A stretch of DNA of 64,000 bases from Pseudonocardia broussonetiae (GCF_013155125.1 NZ_CP053564.1:7501-71500); one strand, 5' to 3'; positions 50,360 to 58,957 are shown, counted from the first letter of the stretch. Notes: generated from the sequence alone by a model not told the origin. A program made the numbers and translations.

Positions 50360-50609
50360 GCAGCCAGGCTCCAGAGTGCTCCGTTTGCTCCGCCTACTCA
50401 TGTGGATCGGTCTTCCTGACCGAAGGCCGACATGGCTGCGGCGGCTGTCAGCAGATGGTGGCCGTTCGGCGGCTTCCGCGGAAACGGGGACGGGAGTGGC
50501 GATCCGTCCTACCCATCCGGCCGGCCGAGGTGGGAACGCGGTCACGAACGGTTGCACGGCATGGCGTTCCGAGTCGGTCGCAGGCATGGCGTTCGAGTTC
50601 TGGGCGCCC
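50356..50609 (+). other. Short Cys-rich open frame after the integrase (possible truncated gene)
   Basis: An ATG at 50356 overlaps the integrase stop (ATGA). It opens a frame whose first 32 residues carry two CxxC pairs (CSVC at 8-11, CGGC at 29-32), as in small zinc-ribbon proteins. The frame then becomes Arg-rich and runs on antisense through the P450 gene, so any true gene here has probably lost its end. No other feature is visible in the 250-base gap before the P450 stop. Confidence 0.3.
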
Positions 50610-51809
50610 TCACCACACGACGTCGAGCCGTTTCGGGCCGCAGAACATGGGGCTGTCGACCTCCTCGTGGCGCGCGCCGGGCGCTAGTCGAAGGGTCGGA
50701 AGGCGGTCCAGCAGCGTCGCCAGGACAACCGAGATCTCCGTGCGGGAGAGCTCGGCCCCCAGACAGAGGTGGATGCCGTGGCCGAAGGAGAGGTGCCGGC
50801 GTGCGGTCGGGCGGTGCAGGTCGAACTCGGCGGCAGTGTCGCCGAAGACGGCCTCGTCGAAGTTCGCGGACTCGAGCCCGACGATCACCCGATCGCCCTC
50901 CGCCAACGATTCGTCGCCGAGGTCGGTCGGCCCGGTGACCGTGCGCAGCACCCAGCGGATCGCAGACCCGTGGCGTAGCCCTTCCTCCCGGGCATTGTCG
51001 AGCAGCGAGGGGTCTGCAAGCAGCGCCTCCCAACGGCCGCGGTCAGCGAGCAGTTGGTGGACTGTGGACCCGATCGTGTAGGCGGTGCTCTCCAGGCCCG
51101 CGACGAAGAGCTGCCAGGCGTGGAAGGCGACCTCCTGCTCGGTGAACCGCCTGCCGTCGACTTCGCTGAGTGCGAGTGTGGTGACGAGATCGTCGGGAGG
51201 ATCCGTGGCGGCGCGCCGCTGTCGGGCCGCCGCGGCGAAGTAGGTCTCCACTCGGTGCCAAGCCTCGGTGTCAGTGAAGGCAGCGGGCAGTATCGCGGTG
51301 ATCGCGAGGGAGTCACGACTCAGCGCGTCAGCGTCTTCCTGAGGGACGCCGACCAGCCGCGCGATCACGCTCGCGGTCAGTGGCAGCGCAACCTCGCCCA
51401 CCAGATCGACGGGGCCCCCAGCGGGTAGCCCGTCGATCAGGGCCTCTGTGTACTCCCGGATCCAAGGGTCGGCCTGAACGATCGACGCCCGGGCGAAGCC
51501 GGGCCGCAGCAGGGCGCGCAGGGAGGTGTGCTCGGGCGGGTCGCTCTGAGTGATGAGGTCGGGTGGGGCAGGACCATCGCCCGCGTCGAGCACGAAGTTG
51601 CCCGCGTTGCTGAGAGCGGCGTGTGAGAGCAGCGCTTGCCGGGCGAGGTCATGGTGAGCGATGAACTCGAGCCCCGGTGCGACGCCGGTGAACGGGCATC
51701 CGCTGTCGCGTACCCGGGCGAGTTCGCGCCGGACCGTGTGGGACGGACCCGTAGCAAACGGATCGAACGACCCCCCGGCCTCGTTGTGGACCTTCTCACG
51801 ACTGACCAC
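50610..51809 (-). CDS. Cytochrome P450
   Basis: A 399-residue soluble bacterial P450. The I-helix motif AGLESTAYTIG, the K-helix ExxR in EEGLRHG and the heme-binding loop FGHGIHLCLGAELSRTE with its Cys ligand are intact, so it should be active with external ferredoxin partners; none are adjacent. GTG 51809 is chosen because AAGGGAG lies 6 bases upstream; an ATG at 51857 is also in frame. Its base composition is visibly less G+C-rich than its neighbours, consistent with transfer along with the integrase. Confidence 0.9.
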   Translation of the reverse strand: MVSREKVHNEAGGSFDPFATGPSHTVRRELARVRDSGCPFTGVAPGLEFIAHHDLARQALLSHAALSNAGNFVLDAGDGPAPPDLITQSDPPEHTSLRALLRPGFARASIVQADPWIREYTEALIDGLPAGGPVDLVGEVALPLTASVIARLVGVPQEDADALSRDSLAITAILPAAFTDTEAWHRVETYFAAAARQRRAATDPPDDLVTTLALSEVDGRRFTEQEVAFHAWQLFVAGLESTAYTIGSTVHQLLADRGRWEALLADPSLLDNAREEGLRHGSAIRWVLRTVTGPTDLGDESLAEGDRVIVGLESANFDEAVFGDTAAEFDLHRPTARRHLSFGHGIHLCLGAELSRTEISVVLATLLDRLPTLRLAPGARHEEVDSPMFCGPKRLDVVW

Positions 51810-51866
51810 CACATGCTCCCTTGCGCAGCTGATCGTGCACTGATCGAGCGCCTGCATCTCGCGAAC

Positions 51867-51900
51867 TGACTCAACCGAAGACTATTCGACGATTGAGTCA
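51867..51900. promoter_or_regulatory. Inverted repeat upstream of the P450 gene
   Basis: TGACTCAA (51867-51874) and its exact inverse TTGAGTCA (51893-51900) are 18 bases apart in a comparatively A+T-rich stretch. Their position 60-90 bases before the P450 start suggests an operator or promoter region; no matching regulator gene is in the island. Confidence 0.45.
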
Positions 51901-52023
51901 ACAGTCAATGCCATCGATCCGATGGCTAGTTCAGGGGCCGCCCAGCGGGCACCTCGTGGGCCCCGTTCACGCGCCCGCCACAGCGGCTACATCGAACGAT
52001 CGGGGGTCATTCACGGTCGATCA

Positions 52024-52261
52024 GGACGTCGTTCTACCTCGATGCTCCGTTCGCCGAGAAGGACGAGGCGAAGGCTCTCGGTGCTCGCGCCACCGCCTCA
52101 CCCCGCTCACTGGTGATACCGACGCCACGATCGGCCTGCGGATGCTGATCCGCGTCCGCCACTACCTGGTCAGCCCGGGTCGCCGCGCACCACCAACTCC
52201 GCGCGCACCTGCAGCTCGCCCACCCCGGCGTGGTCGGTGTTCACCAGCTCGACGGCCGTAC
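52024..52261 (+). pseudogene. Mobile-element debris (DUF5710-like and possible transposase fragments)
   Basis: Translating 52024-52101 gives RTSFYLDAPFAEKDEAKALG, close to the DUF5710 motif found in plasmid and ICE proteins. From about 52101 another fragment reads DATIGLRMLIRVRHYLVS and, after a frameshift near 52180, AHHQLRAHLQLAHPGVVG, which resembles part of a transposase but is too short to assign. The area 51901-52261 otherwise contains no intact gene. Confidence 0.35.
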
Positions 52262-52897
52262 TCGGTCAACCAGGACCAGCCCGCCTGGCAGGAGCTCGAC
52301 CCCGAACAGCGCGCGCTGCTGCAGAGCCGCCAGGGGGTCGGCATGCTCTGCTCCGACCGCCTCCGTGTGGTGGACGCCGACATGGTCGACGTCCCCGCCG
52401 ACGCCCGGACGATGGGCGAGGTGGTGATGCGCGGCAACAACGTCATGCTCGGCTACCTGGACGACCCGGCCGCGACGGAGAAGGCCTTCGCCGGTGGCTG
52501 GTACCACTCGGGGGATCTCGGCGTCATGCACGCGGACGGCTACGTGGAACTGCGCGACCGGGCGAAGGACGTCGTCGTCTCCGGAGGGGAGAACATCTCG
52601 ACGATCGAGGTCGAGCACGCGATCGCGTCCCATCCCGCCGTACTGGAGGCCGCCGTCATCGGCGTGCCGGACGACCGGTGGGGCGAACGACCGAAGGCGT
52701 TCGTCGTCCTCGAGGAGGGGCAGCAGGTCGACGGGCAGGAGTTGATCGACCACGTCCGGAGCCGGATAGCCCGGTACAAGGCCCCCCGCGAGGTCGAGAT
52801 CGTGACCAGCCTCCCCAAGACGTCGACCGGCAAGGTGCAGAAGTTCGAACTGCGCGAGAAGGAGTGGGCCGGCCGCGGCTCGCGCGTCCAGGGCTGA
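52262..52897 (+). pseudogene. Truncated acyl-CoA ligase (C-terminal 210 residues)
   Basis: The frame carries the second half of a fatty-acyl-CoA ligase: TMGEVVMRGNNVMLGYLDDP, WYHSGDLGVMHADGYVELRD, VVSGGENISTIEVEHAIASHP and the catalytic Lys in LPKTSTGKVQKFELREKEW. The N-terminal 300 or so residues with the AMP-binding P-loop are missing; homology begins abruptly where the mobile-element debris ends. It is most likely the remnant cut by the insertion and cannot form acyl-adenylates. Confidence 0.85.
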
Positions 52898-52970
52898 GCG
52901 GCCACCCCGCGTCGACACGGAGCCCGGGAGCCGCCGCCGTGCCCGCGATCGTCGCGGGCACGGCGGTTCC

Positions 52971-54224
52971 TCATCCGGTGATGTCGCGGCCGAAGATCTG
53001 CCGGGCGATGACCCACTTCTGCACCTCGTTGGCGCCCTCGTAGATCTCCCCGATCTTGGAGTCGCGGTAGATCGCCTCCACCGGACCCGGCTCGTCGTCC
53101 GCGCCCCGCTGAGAGGTGAACCCGAACCCGCCGAACGCCTGCACCGCGTCCCGCGCCATGTCCCCGGCCAGGCGGGTGCCGTAGTGCTTGGCCATCGCCG
53201 CCTCCGGCTCCGGGAACGGGATCCCCGAATCCAGCCGCAGCGCCGCCTTGAGGTAGAGGTCGCGGGCGACCTCGATCTCGGTGGCCCGCTCGGCCATCAG
53301 GAACTGCCAGTGCTGCATCCCCGCCAGCGGCCCCCCGAACGCGTGCCGGGTCTTCAGGTGCTGGGCGGTGTGGTCGAACGCCGCCTGCGCCATCCCCACC
53401 CCGGCCGCGGCGATCCCGATCCGGCCGTAGGTCAGGGTCTGCAGCGCGATCTTCAGGCCACCGCCCTCGGTGCCCAGCAGCGCCTCCGGGCCGACGCGGA
53501 CCCGGTCGAGGACGACGTCGGCGGTGATCTGGCCCCGGTTGCCCATCTTCCGGTCCGCCGTGCCGATCGTCAGACCCGGCGTGTTCGTGGGCACGATGAA
53601 CGTCGACAGCCTGCTGCCGGTGCCGGCCAGGACGACGACGAACCCGGCCGCGACCGAGTTGGTGATCCACCGCTTGCGGCCCTCGATCACCCAGCCGTCG
53701 CCGTCGCGCTCGGCGCGGGTGGCCACCGCGTCCGGGGACAGGTCCGACGACGCACCGGGCTCCGAGGTCGCGAACGCCCCCACCGTCTCGCCCTTGATCA
53801 ACGCCTTGAGCCAGCGCTCGCGCTGCTCCGGGGATCCCTGGTTGACCGCGTTCCCGGCCAGGATGCAGTGCACGTCGAAGATCGCCGCCACGCTGTTGGA
53901 GTAGTACGCCAGTTCCTCCACCGCCACCGCCGTCGCCGTGGCGCGGTGGGTCAGGCCGTCGCCGTCGACGTCGGCCTCGAACGGGATCCGGTACAGGCCT
54001 TCCGCACCCAGGGCGTCGAACACGTCCCGGGGGAAGCCGTCGGTGCGCTCGTCCTGGTTGGCGATCCGCGCCGCCACCGGCGCCACCACCCGGGACGCGA
54101 TCCCCCGCACCCGCGCCCGCAGCTCGACGATCTCCGCCGGGGCGAGCATGTCGTGGTAGAGCCGGTCGGCGATCCGCGGCGGACCCGCGATCACCTCGGT
54201 CGGTCGTTCCTCGGTGGCTGTCAT
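52971..54224 (-). CDS. Acyl-CoA dehydrogenase family protein
   Basis: A 417-residue acyl-CoA dehydrogenase. GAFATSEPGASSDLSPDAVA (near residue 150), KRWITNSVAAGFVVV, YGRIGIAAAGVGMAQAAF and the C-terminal AVQAFGGFGFTSQ and IYEGANEVQKWVIARQI (catalytic Glu region) are present. It should dehydrogenate a CoA thioester of the local catabolic pathway. ATG 54224 overlaps the sulfurtransferase stop by 4 bases. Confidence 0.92.
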   Translation of the reverse strand: MTATEERPTEVIAGPPRIADRLYHDMLAPAEIVELRARVRGIASRVVAPVAARIANQDERTDGFPRDVFDALGAEGLYRIPFEADVDGDGLTHRATATAVAVEELAYYSNSVAAIFDVHCILAGNAVNQGSPEQRERWLKALIKGETVGAFATSEPGASSDLSPDAVATRAERDGDGWVIEGRKRWITNSVAAGFVVVLAGTGSRLSTFIVPTNTPGLTIGTADRKMGNRGQITADVVLDRVRVGPEALLGTEGGGLKIALQTLTYGRIGIAAAGVGMAQAAFDHTAQHLKTRHAFGGPLAGMQHWQFLMAERATEIEVARDLYLKAALRLDSGIPFPEPEAAMAKHYGTRLAGDMARDAVQAFGGFGFTSQRGADDEPGPVEAIYRDSKIGEIYEGANEVQKWVIARQIFGRDITG

Positions 54225-55093
54225 CGTCGTCCCGTCTCCTCGGTGGACCCGCTCACCATCGGCAGGGCGGGGTCGTTCGACCACTCGTTCAGCGAACCGT
54301 CGTAGACCGCCACCCGGGGAACCCCGAGCAGCGTGAGCGCGAGCGCGGCGGAGGACGCGGCGACCCCGCCGCCGCAGTAGGTGATCACGCGCTCGGCGGT
54401 GTCGGGCGACGCGGCGTCGAAGCGCTCGCGCAGCTCCGGGATCGGCAGGTAGCGGTGCGTCTCGCGATCGACGAGGTGGATCGAGGACACGTTCCGGGCG
54501 CCGGGGATGTGCCCGGGGCGCGCGTAGTCCAGGCGGTCGCCGCGGAAGACCGCGGGGTGGAGGGCGTCGATCAGGCAGGTGGTGTCGTCGTCCAGCTGGG
54601 CGAGCACGTCGTCCTTCGTGGCGAAGAGGTCGGGCCGGGGCGAGACCGTCAGGGTGCCGGTCGCGCGGGGCGCCTGCTCCCCGGTCTCGACCGGCCGCTG
54701 CTCCCGGGTCCACGTCCGCCACCCGCCGTCGAGCACCGCGGCGTCGACGCCGGCCGCGCGCAGCATCCACCAGACGCGAGCGGCCCACATGCTGAAGTTG
54801 TTGTCGTACAGCACGATCTGCTGCCCGTCCCGGACGCCGACGGCCTGCATCGCGTCCCGGAACCGCTCGACCGGGGGCATCATCAGAGGGATGCCGGCCG
54901 TCGGGTCCGACAGGTCACCGACGAGGTCGACGTGCTGGGAGCCGGGGATGTGGCCCTCGACCCAGGACGAGCGGCCGTTGCCGTACGCGGGCCTGTCGTC
55001 GTAGGACTGGTGCGTGATCGAGCAGTCGAGCACGCAGAGGTCCGCGTCGCCCAGGCGGGCTTCGAGCCGGGCGGCGTCGACGAGCGGGTGCAT
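54221..55093 (-). CDS. Two-domain rhodanese-type sulfurtransferase
   Basis: A 290-residue thiosulfate/3-mercaptopyruvate sulfurtransferase with two rhodanese domains: LCVLDCSITH, HIPGSQHVDLVGDL, IVLYDNNFSMWAARVWWML in the first and HIPGARNVSSIHLVD and the active-site Cys loop ITYCGGGVAASSAAL in the second. ATG 55093 has a GGAGGA site 5 bases before it; a longer frame to 55183 adds an unlike N-terminus. Its coupling with an acyl-CoA dehydrogenase is unusual and hints at a sulfur-containing substrate. Confidence 0.9.
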   Translation of the reverse strand: MHPLVDAARLEARLGDADLCVLDCSITHQSYDDRPAYGNGRSSWVEGHIPGSQHVDLVGDLSDPTAGIPLMMPPVERFRDAMQAVGVRDGQQIVLYDNNFSMWAARVWWMLRAAGVDAAVLDGGWRTWTREQRPVETGEQAPRATGTLTVSPRPDLFATKDDVLAQLDDDTTCLIDALHPAVFRGDRLDYARPGHIPGARNVSSIHLVDRETHRYLPIPELRERFDAASPDTAERVITYCGGGVAASSAALALTLLGVPRVAVYDGSLNEWSNDPALPMVSGSTEETGRR

Positions 55094-55234
55094 CTGGTCC
55101 TCCGGGGGAACGCGAGCAGCGGGCACCGCCGCATCCTGCCCCGTGAGGGCCTCGCGCGCCAACACGTCATCACATGTCGACATGACGATCAGCGCCGACC
55201 TCCGGGCGATCTCTGCGACGAGCGGTGACCGGCG

Positions 55235-55954
55235 TCAGCCCTCGGCCATCAGCAGCTTGAGTGCGGCGCGGGTGGCCGTGGCGTCCTCGCACGGCGCGAT
55301 GTCGGCCAGCGCCGTGAACGCGGTGCGGGCCAGGTGCTGGGCGATGGTGCGCACCGCGAGGTCGTGGTCGGCGGTGCGGTACGCGTCCACCAGCGTCCCG
55401 TGGTCGGCGTCCCAGCGCGACGAGGCCACGGGGGTGCCGAACTGCGCCAGCCGCAGGAAGCGGTCGGCGCGCTCCCCGAGGGTGCAGAGCGCGTCCGCCA
55501 GCATCGGCGCGCCCTCGGTCGTGAGCCGGTGGAACTCGCGGTGGGTCTCCCGCCAGCTCTCGACGTCGCCCGCTCCGGCCTGCGCGCGCATCAGCGCCAG
55601 CGACTCCTCCAGCCGTGCCACCAGTTCGGGGCGCGCGGAGCGGACCGTGATGCTCACCGCCACCGACTCGAGCAGGACCCGCTCGGCGTAGACCGCGTCG
55701 AGCTCGGCGGGGTCGACCGCCCGCACCACCGCGCGCTGGTCGGGCTCGCTGTCGATGAGCCCCTCCTCCTGGAGGAGCCGGAACGCCTCGCGCATGGGGG
55801 TGCGGCTGACGTTGAGCCGGCGCGCCAGCGCGGCCTGCAGGATCGGCTCCCCCGGCGGGAGCTCACCGCTGAGGATCATGGCCCGCACGGCGGCGTGGAC
55901 GTCCAGGGCCAGCCGCCGACCGGGTCTGGGCTCGACCACGGGATCTGCGCTCAT
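55235..55954 (-). CDS. GntR/FCD-family regulator
   Basis: A 239-residue GntR regulator: winged HTH at about residues 15-75 (LALDVHAAVRAMILSGELPPG, LARRLNVSRTPMREAFRLLQ) and a C-terminal FCD ligand domain (HREFHRLTTEGAPM, DADHGTLVDAYRTADHDLAV) that binds metal and an organic acid in relatives. It is divergent from the nine-gene catabolic operon and is the obvious candidate to control it via the palindrome at 56032. Confidence 0.9.
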   Translation of the reverse strand: MSADPVVEPRPGRRLALDVHAAVRAMILSGELPPGEPILQAALARRLNVSRTPMREAFRLLQEEGLIDSEPDQRAVVRAVDPAELDAVYAERVLLESVAVSITVRSARPELVARLEESLALMRAQAGAGDVESWRETHREFHRLTTEGAPMLADALCTLGERADRFLRLAQFGTPVASSRWDADHGTLVDAYRTADHDLAVRTIAQHLARTAFTALADIAPCEDATATRAALKLLMAEG

Positions 55955-56031
55955 GGCGCCAGTGTATGCAGACCGATGCGCTCCGCGACATCCGGAGCAG
56001 CGACCCGATCGACCACCTCCCCCTTCCCCTC

Positions 56032-56048
56032 TGCGCACAAAGTGCGTA
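56032..56048. promoter_or_regulatory. Candidate GntR operator
   Basis: TGCGCACAAAGTGCGTA contains the perfect palindrome CGCAC-AAA-GTGCG. It lies in the 193-base divergent region between the GntR gene and the catabolic operon, about 100 bases before the first operon start. Confidence 0.5.
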
Positions 56049-56147
56049 CAGTTTGCCGCACGACAGGTGGCGAGCATGTCAGCCATCCGGCCCTGACCAG
56101 CATCGACCGGCGACGACTCCGCGTCGCCCGGGACGAGGAGGACACAG

Positions 56148-57287
56148 ATGTCCCAGTCGCTCGTGGCCACCGCCACCTCGTGGCCAGGTGTGGACCCGGC
56201 CGGGATCACCCTGCCGTCGCGGATGCGGGCCGTCGCCTTCGACGCCTTCGGCCCTCCCGAGGTCCTCACGGTCCGCGAAGTGGATGCACCCGTTCTCGGA
56301 CCGGGCGAGGTGGCCGTGCGGGTGGCCGCGGTCAGCGTGGGGCGTCTCCTGGACGTCAGCGCGCGGGCCGGCACCCACCCCTACGCCCGGATCGCACTGC
56401 CCCACGTGCCCGGGGCCGAGCACGCGGGCACCGTCGCCGCGGTCGGTGCCGGGGTCGGGTCGGTCCGGCCCGGCGACCACGTGGCCGTCTTCCCGCTCCT
56501 GGGCTGCGGCGACTGCGCCGCGTGCGCCGACGGCGCCACCGAGGCGTGTCCGACCGCCCGGATCACCGGCCTGCACACCCGGGGCGCCTACGCGGAGTAC
56601 ACCGTGGTCCCCGAGGCCAACGTCACTGTCGTCCCGCCCGGTGTCGGGCCCGCGGAGGCCGCGGCGCTGGCGCTGTCCGGTGCGGTCGCCCAGAACCAGT
56701 TCGACGCGGCCGGCCTGCGGGCCGGCGAGTGGGTGCTCGTGCTCGGGGCCTCCTCCGCGCTGGGCTCGCTGACCACCGCGCTCGCCGTGCACCGCGGCGC
56801 GCGGGTGATCGCGGCCTCCCGCTCGGCCGCCAAGCGCGAGCGGCTGCTGGCCCTGCGCCCCGAGGCCGTCGTCGACCCCGTGGAGCCCGGCGTCGCCGAC
56901 CGGATCCGCGAGCTGACCGGGGGCGCGGGCGTCGGCCTCGTGGTCGACGACCTGGGCGACCCGGACCTGTTCCACACGGCCGTGGACGTCCTCGCGATCC
57001 GCGGCCGCCTGGTCACCTCCGGCGCCTTCCTCGGCGGGAAGGTCGAGCTGGACCTGCTCACGCTCTACTCCCGCTCGCAGCGCCTCATCGGCGTGCGCAG
57101 CGGCAACCCCGGCAGCGCCCGGAAGGTCTGGGCCGCCGTGGCCGAGGGGCTCCGGCCCGTCATCGACCGCACCTTCCCCGTCGCGCGGGCCGCCGAGGCG
57201 CACCGCCACCTCGAGGACTCCGCCAACACCGGCCGGGTCGTGCTCACCACGACCGACGACGACTGGGCCCCGGCCCCGAACGCCTGA
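56148..57287 (+). CDS. MDR-superfamily (zinc-type) oxidoreductase without the catalytic Cys
   Basis: A 379-residue medium-chain dehydrogenase/reductase. HVPGAEHAGTVAAVG and the nucleotide motif VLVLGASSALGSLTTALAV are typical, and the structural-zinc lobe Cys set is present in GCGDCAACADGATEACPTA. At the usual catalytic-zinc Cys the sequence is VSVGRLLDV, so classical alcohol dehydrogenase activity is doubtful; a quinone/enoyl reductase role is more likely. It is the first gene of the catabolic operon, 9 bases before the FAH gene. Confidence 0.85.
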   Translation: MSQSLVATATSWPGVDPAGITLPSRMRAVAFDAFGPPEVLTVREVDAPVLGPGEVAVRVAAVSVGRLLDVSARAGTHPYARIALPHVPGAEHAGTVAAVGAGVGSVRPGDHVAVFPLLGCGDCAACADGATEACPTARITGLHTRGAYAEYTVVPEANVTVVPPGVGPAEAAALALSGAVAQNQFDAAGLRAGEWVLVLGASSALGSLTTALAVHRGARVIAASRSAAKRERLLALRPEAVVDPVEPGVADRIRELTGGAGVGLVVDDLGDPDLFHTAVDVLAIRGRLVTSGAFLGGKVELDLLTLYSRSQRLIGVRSGNPGSARKVWAAVAEGLRPVIDRTFPVARAAEAHRHLEDSANTGRVVLTTTDDDWAPAPNA

Positions 57288-57296
57288 AGGACAACC

Positions 57297-58220
57297 ATGA
57301 CCTGGTCACTCGTCACCTACGACACCGGCGACGGCGGCAGCGCCGTCGGCGTCCTCGACAGCGGCACCGTGCGCGCGCTGCCCCGCTACGCCGGGTACTC
57401 CCTGCTCGACCTGCTCGGGCGCTGGGAGGTGGTCGCCGACGACCTGCGGGCCACCGTCGTCGCCGACCTGCCGCCCGCAGGCGTGGTCCGCCTGCTGGCA
57501 CCGGTCCGCCCGAACAAGGTCGTCTGCGCGGGCGCCAACTACTTCGCACACCTGGCGGAGATGCAGGTCGACCGGCCCGACCCCGTCGGACCACCGTTCT
57601 TCTTCCTCAAGCCCCCGTCGACCACGGTCATCGGGCCCGGTGACGCGATCGTGCTGCCGGACCGCCCCGACCGGCGGATCGACTGGGAGGCCGAGCTCGG
57701 CGTCGTCATCGGGCGCCGCGCCCGCGACCTCGACGAGTCCGCGGTCGCCGCGCACGTCGCGGGCTACACGATCGTCAACGACGTCTCGGCGCGCGACCGG
57801 CTCCGCCGCGACGACGCCGTCGCCCCGCCCTTCGGGTTCGACTGGACCTCGGCCAAGGGCGAGGACACGTTCTGCCCGACCGGTCCCGGCGTCACCCCGG
57901 CCTGGTTCGTCGACGACCCCCAGGACCTGCGCATCACGCTGAGCGTCAACGGCGCGGTGAAGCAGGACTCGAGCACCGCCGACATGATGAACAGCGCCTT
58001 CGCCGTGGTGGCGGCGGCCAGCCGGATCATGACCCTGGAACCGGGCGACATCGTGGCCACGGGCAGCCCGGCCGGTGTCGGTGCGGCCCGCGGGGACTTC
58101 CTGCGGCCCGGCGACGAGGTCGTGATCGAGATCGCGGGCCTCGGTGTGCTGCGCAACCCGGTCGTCGACGGCGCCCTCCCCCGCGACCGCGCCGTCGCGC
58201 AGGTCGGGGGGACCGCATGA
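57297..58220 (+). CDS. Fumarylacetoacetate hydrolase family protein
   Basis: A 307-residue FAH-fold hydrolase. NKVVCAGANYFAHLAEM, IDWEAELGVVIGRRARDLD with metal-binding acidic residues, GYTIVNDVSARD and the C-terminal PGDIVATGSPAGVG motif are clear. Such enzymes hydrolyse C-C bonds of acylpyruvates or isomerise/decarboxylate meta-cleavage products. In this operon it fits the step after ring opening. The stop overlaps the SDR start by 4 bases. Confidence 0.9.
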   Translation: MTWSLVTYDTGDGGSAVGVLDSGTVRALPRYAGYSLLDLLGRWEVVADDLRATVVADLPPAGVVRLLAPVRPNKVVCAGANYFAHLAEMQVDRPDPVGPPFFFLKPPSTTVIGPGDAIVLPDRPDRRIDWEAELGVVIGRRARDLDESAVAAHVAGYTIVNDVSARDRLRRDDAVAPPFGFDWTSAKGEDTFCPTGPGVTPAWFVDDPQDLRITLSVNGAVKQDSSTADMMNSAFAVVAAASRIMTLEPGDIVATGSPAGVGAARGDFLRPGDEVVIEIAGLGVLRNPVVDGALPRDRAVAQVGGTA

Positions 58221-58957
58221 GCCGCGAGTTCGACGGGCGGGTCGCGTACGTGACCGGCGCCGCCGGCGGCATCGGCCGCTCCAGCGCGCTCGCCTTCGCC
58301 GCCCGCGGGGCCTCCGTGGTGGTCTGCGACCTGAAGGACCCGGCGGAGACCGCGGCCGAGGTGCGGGAGCACGGGGTGCAGGCCCTGGCCGTGCAGCTCG
58401 ACGTGTCGGACGCGGCCGCGGTGCGCGAGGCGGTCGACGCGACCGTGCGCACCTTCGGCCGGCTCGACTTCGCGCACAACAACGCCGGGACCTTCGCCGT
58501 CGCGCCGCTCGCCGACCTCGCCGACGAGGACTGGAACCGGGTGATCGCGGTCAACCTGGGCGGGGTCTTCCACGGGATGAAGCACCAGATCCCGCACCTG
58601 CTCGAGACCGGCGGCGCGATCGTCAACACGGCCTCGATCTGGTCGGAGCAGGGCTCCGCCGCCCAGGCCGCCTACGTCGCCAGCAAGCACGGGGTCGCCG
58701 GCCTGACCCGGGCCGCGGCCATCGACTACGGCGGCCGGGGCATCCGGGTCAACGCCGTGGCGCCCGGCCCCATCCGCACCGCGATGACGGCCGCCGTGCC
58801 CGACGAGGCCATGGCCCCGGTCCTCGGTCGCACCACGCTCGGCCGCTACGGGGAGGCCCCCGAGGTCGCCGAGGCCGTCGTCTGGCTCTGCTCGCCCGCC
58901 GCCGCCTACGTCAACGGGGTCGTGCTCCCCGTCGACGGCGGCTACCTCGCCGCCTGA
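58217..58957 (+). CDS. Short-chain dehydrogenase/reductase
   Basis: A 246-residue classical SDR: cofactor motif VTGAAGGIGRSSALAF at residues 11-26, Asp in VVCDLKD favouring NAD(H), NNAGTF, and the active site Ser in NTASIW with YVASK. It should interconvert an alcohol and ketone in the pathway. It is translationally coupled to the FAH gene. Confidence 0.9.
   Translation: MSREFDGRVAYVTGAAGGIGRSSALAFAARGASVVVCDLKDPAETAAEVREHGVQALAVQLDVSDAAAVREAVDATVRTFGRLDFAHNNAGTFAVAPLADLADEDWNRVIAVNLGGVFHGMKHQIPHLLETGGAIVNTASIWSEQGSAAQAAYVASKHGVAGLTRAAAIDYGGRGIRVNAVAPGPIRTAMTAAVPDEAMAPVLGRTTLGRYGEAPEVAEAVVWLCSPAAAYVNGVVLPVDGGYLAA

Noticed and set aside
50356..51081. A full-length gene continuing the Cys-rich frame across the P450 region.
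   Set aside because: Beyond about residue 45 the translation is Arg/Ser-rich and antisense to a P450 with intact heme and I-helix motifs.
49077..52262. Flanking direct repeats (attL/attR) for the tRNA-Lys island.
   Set aside because: I could not find a second copy of the tRNA-Lys 3' end within the window by eye, so no attachment site pair is claimed.
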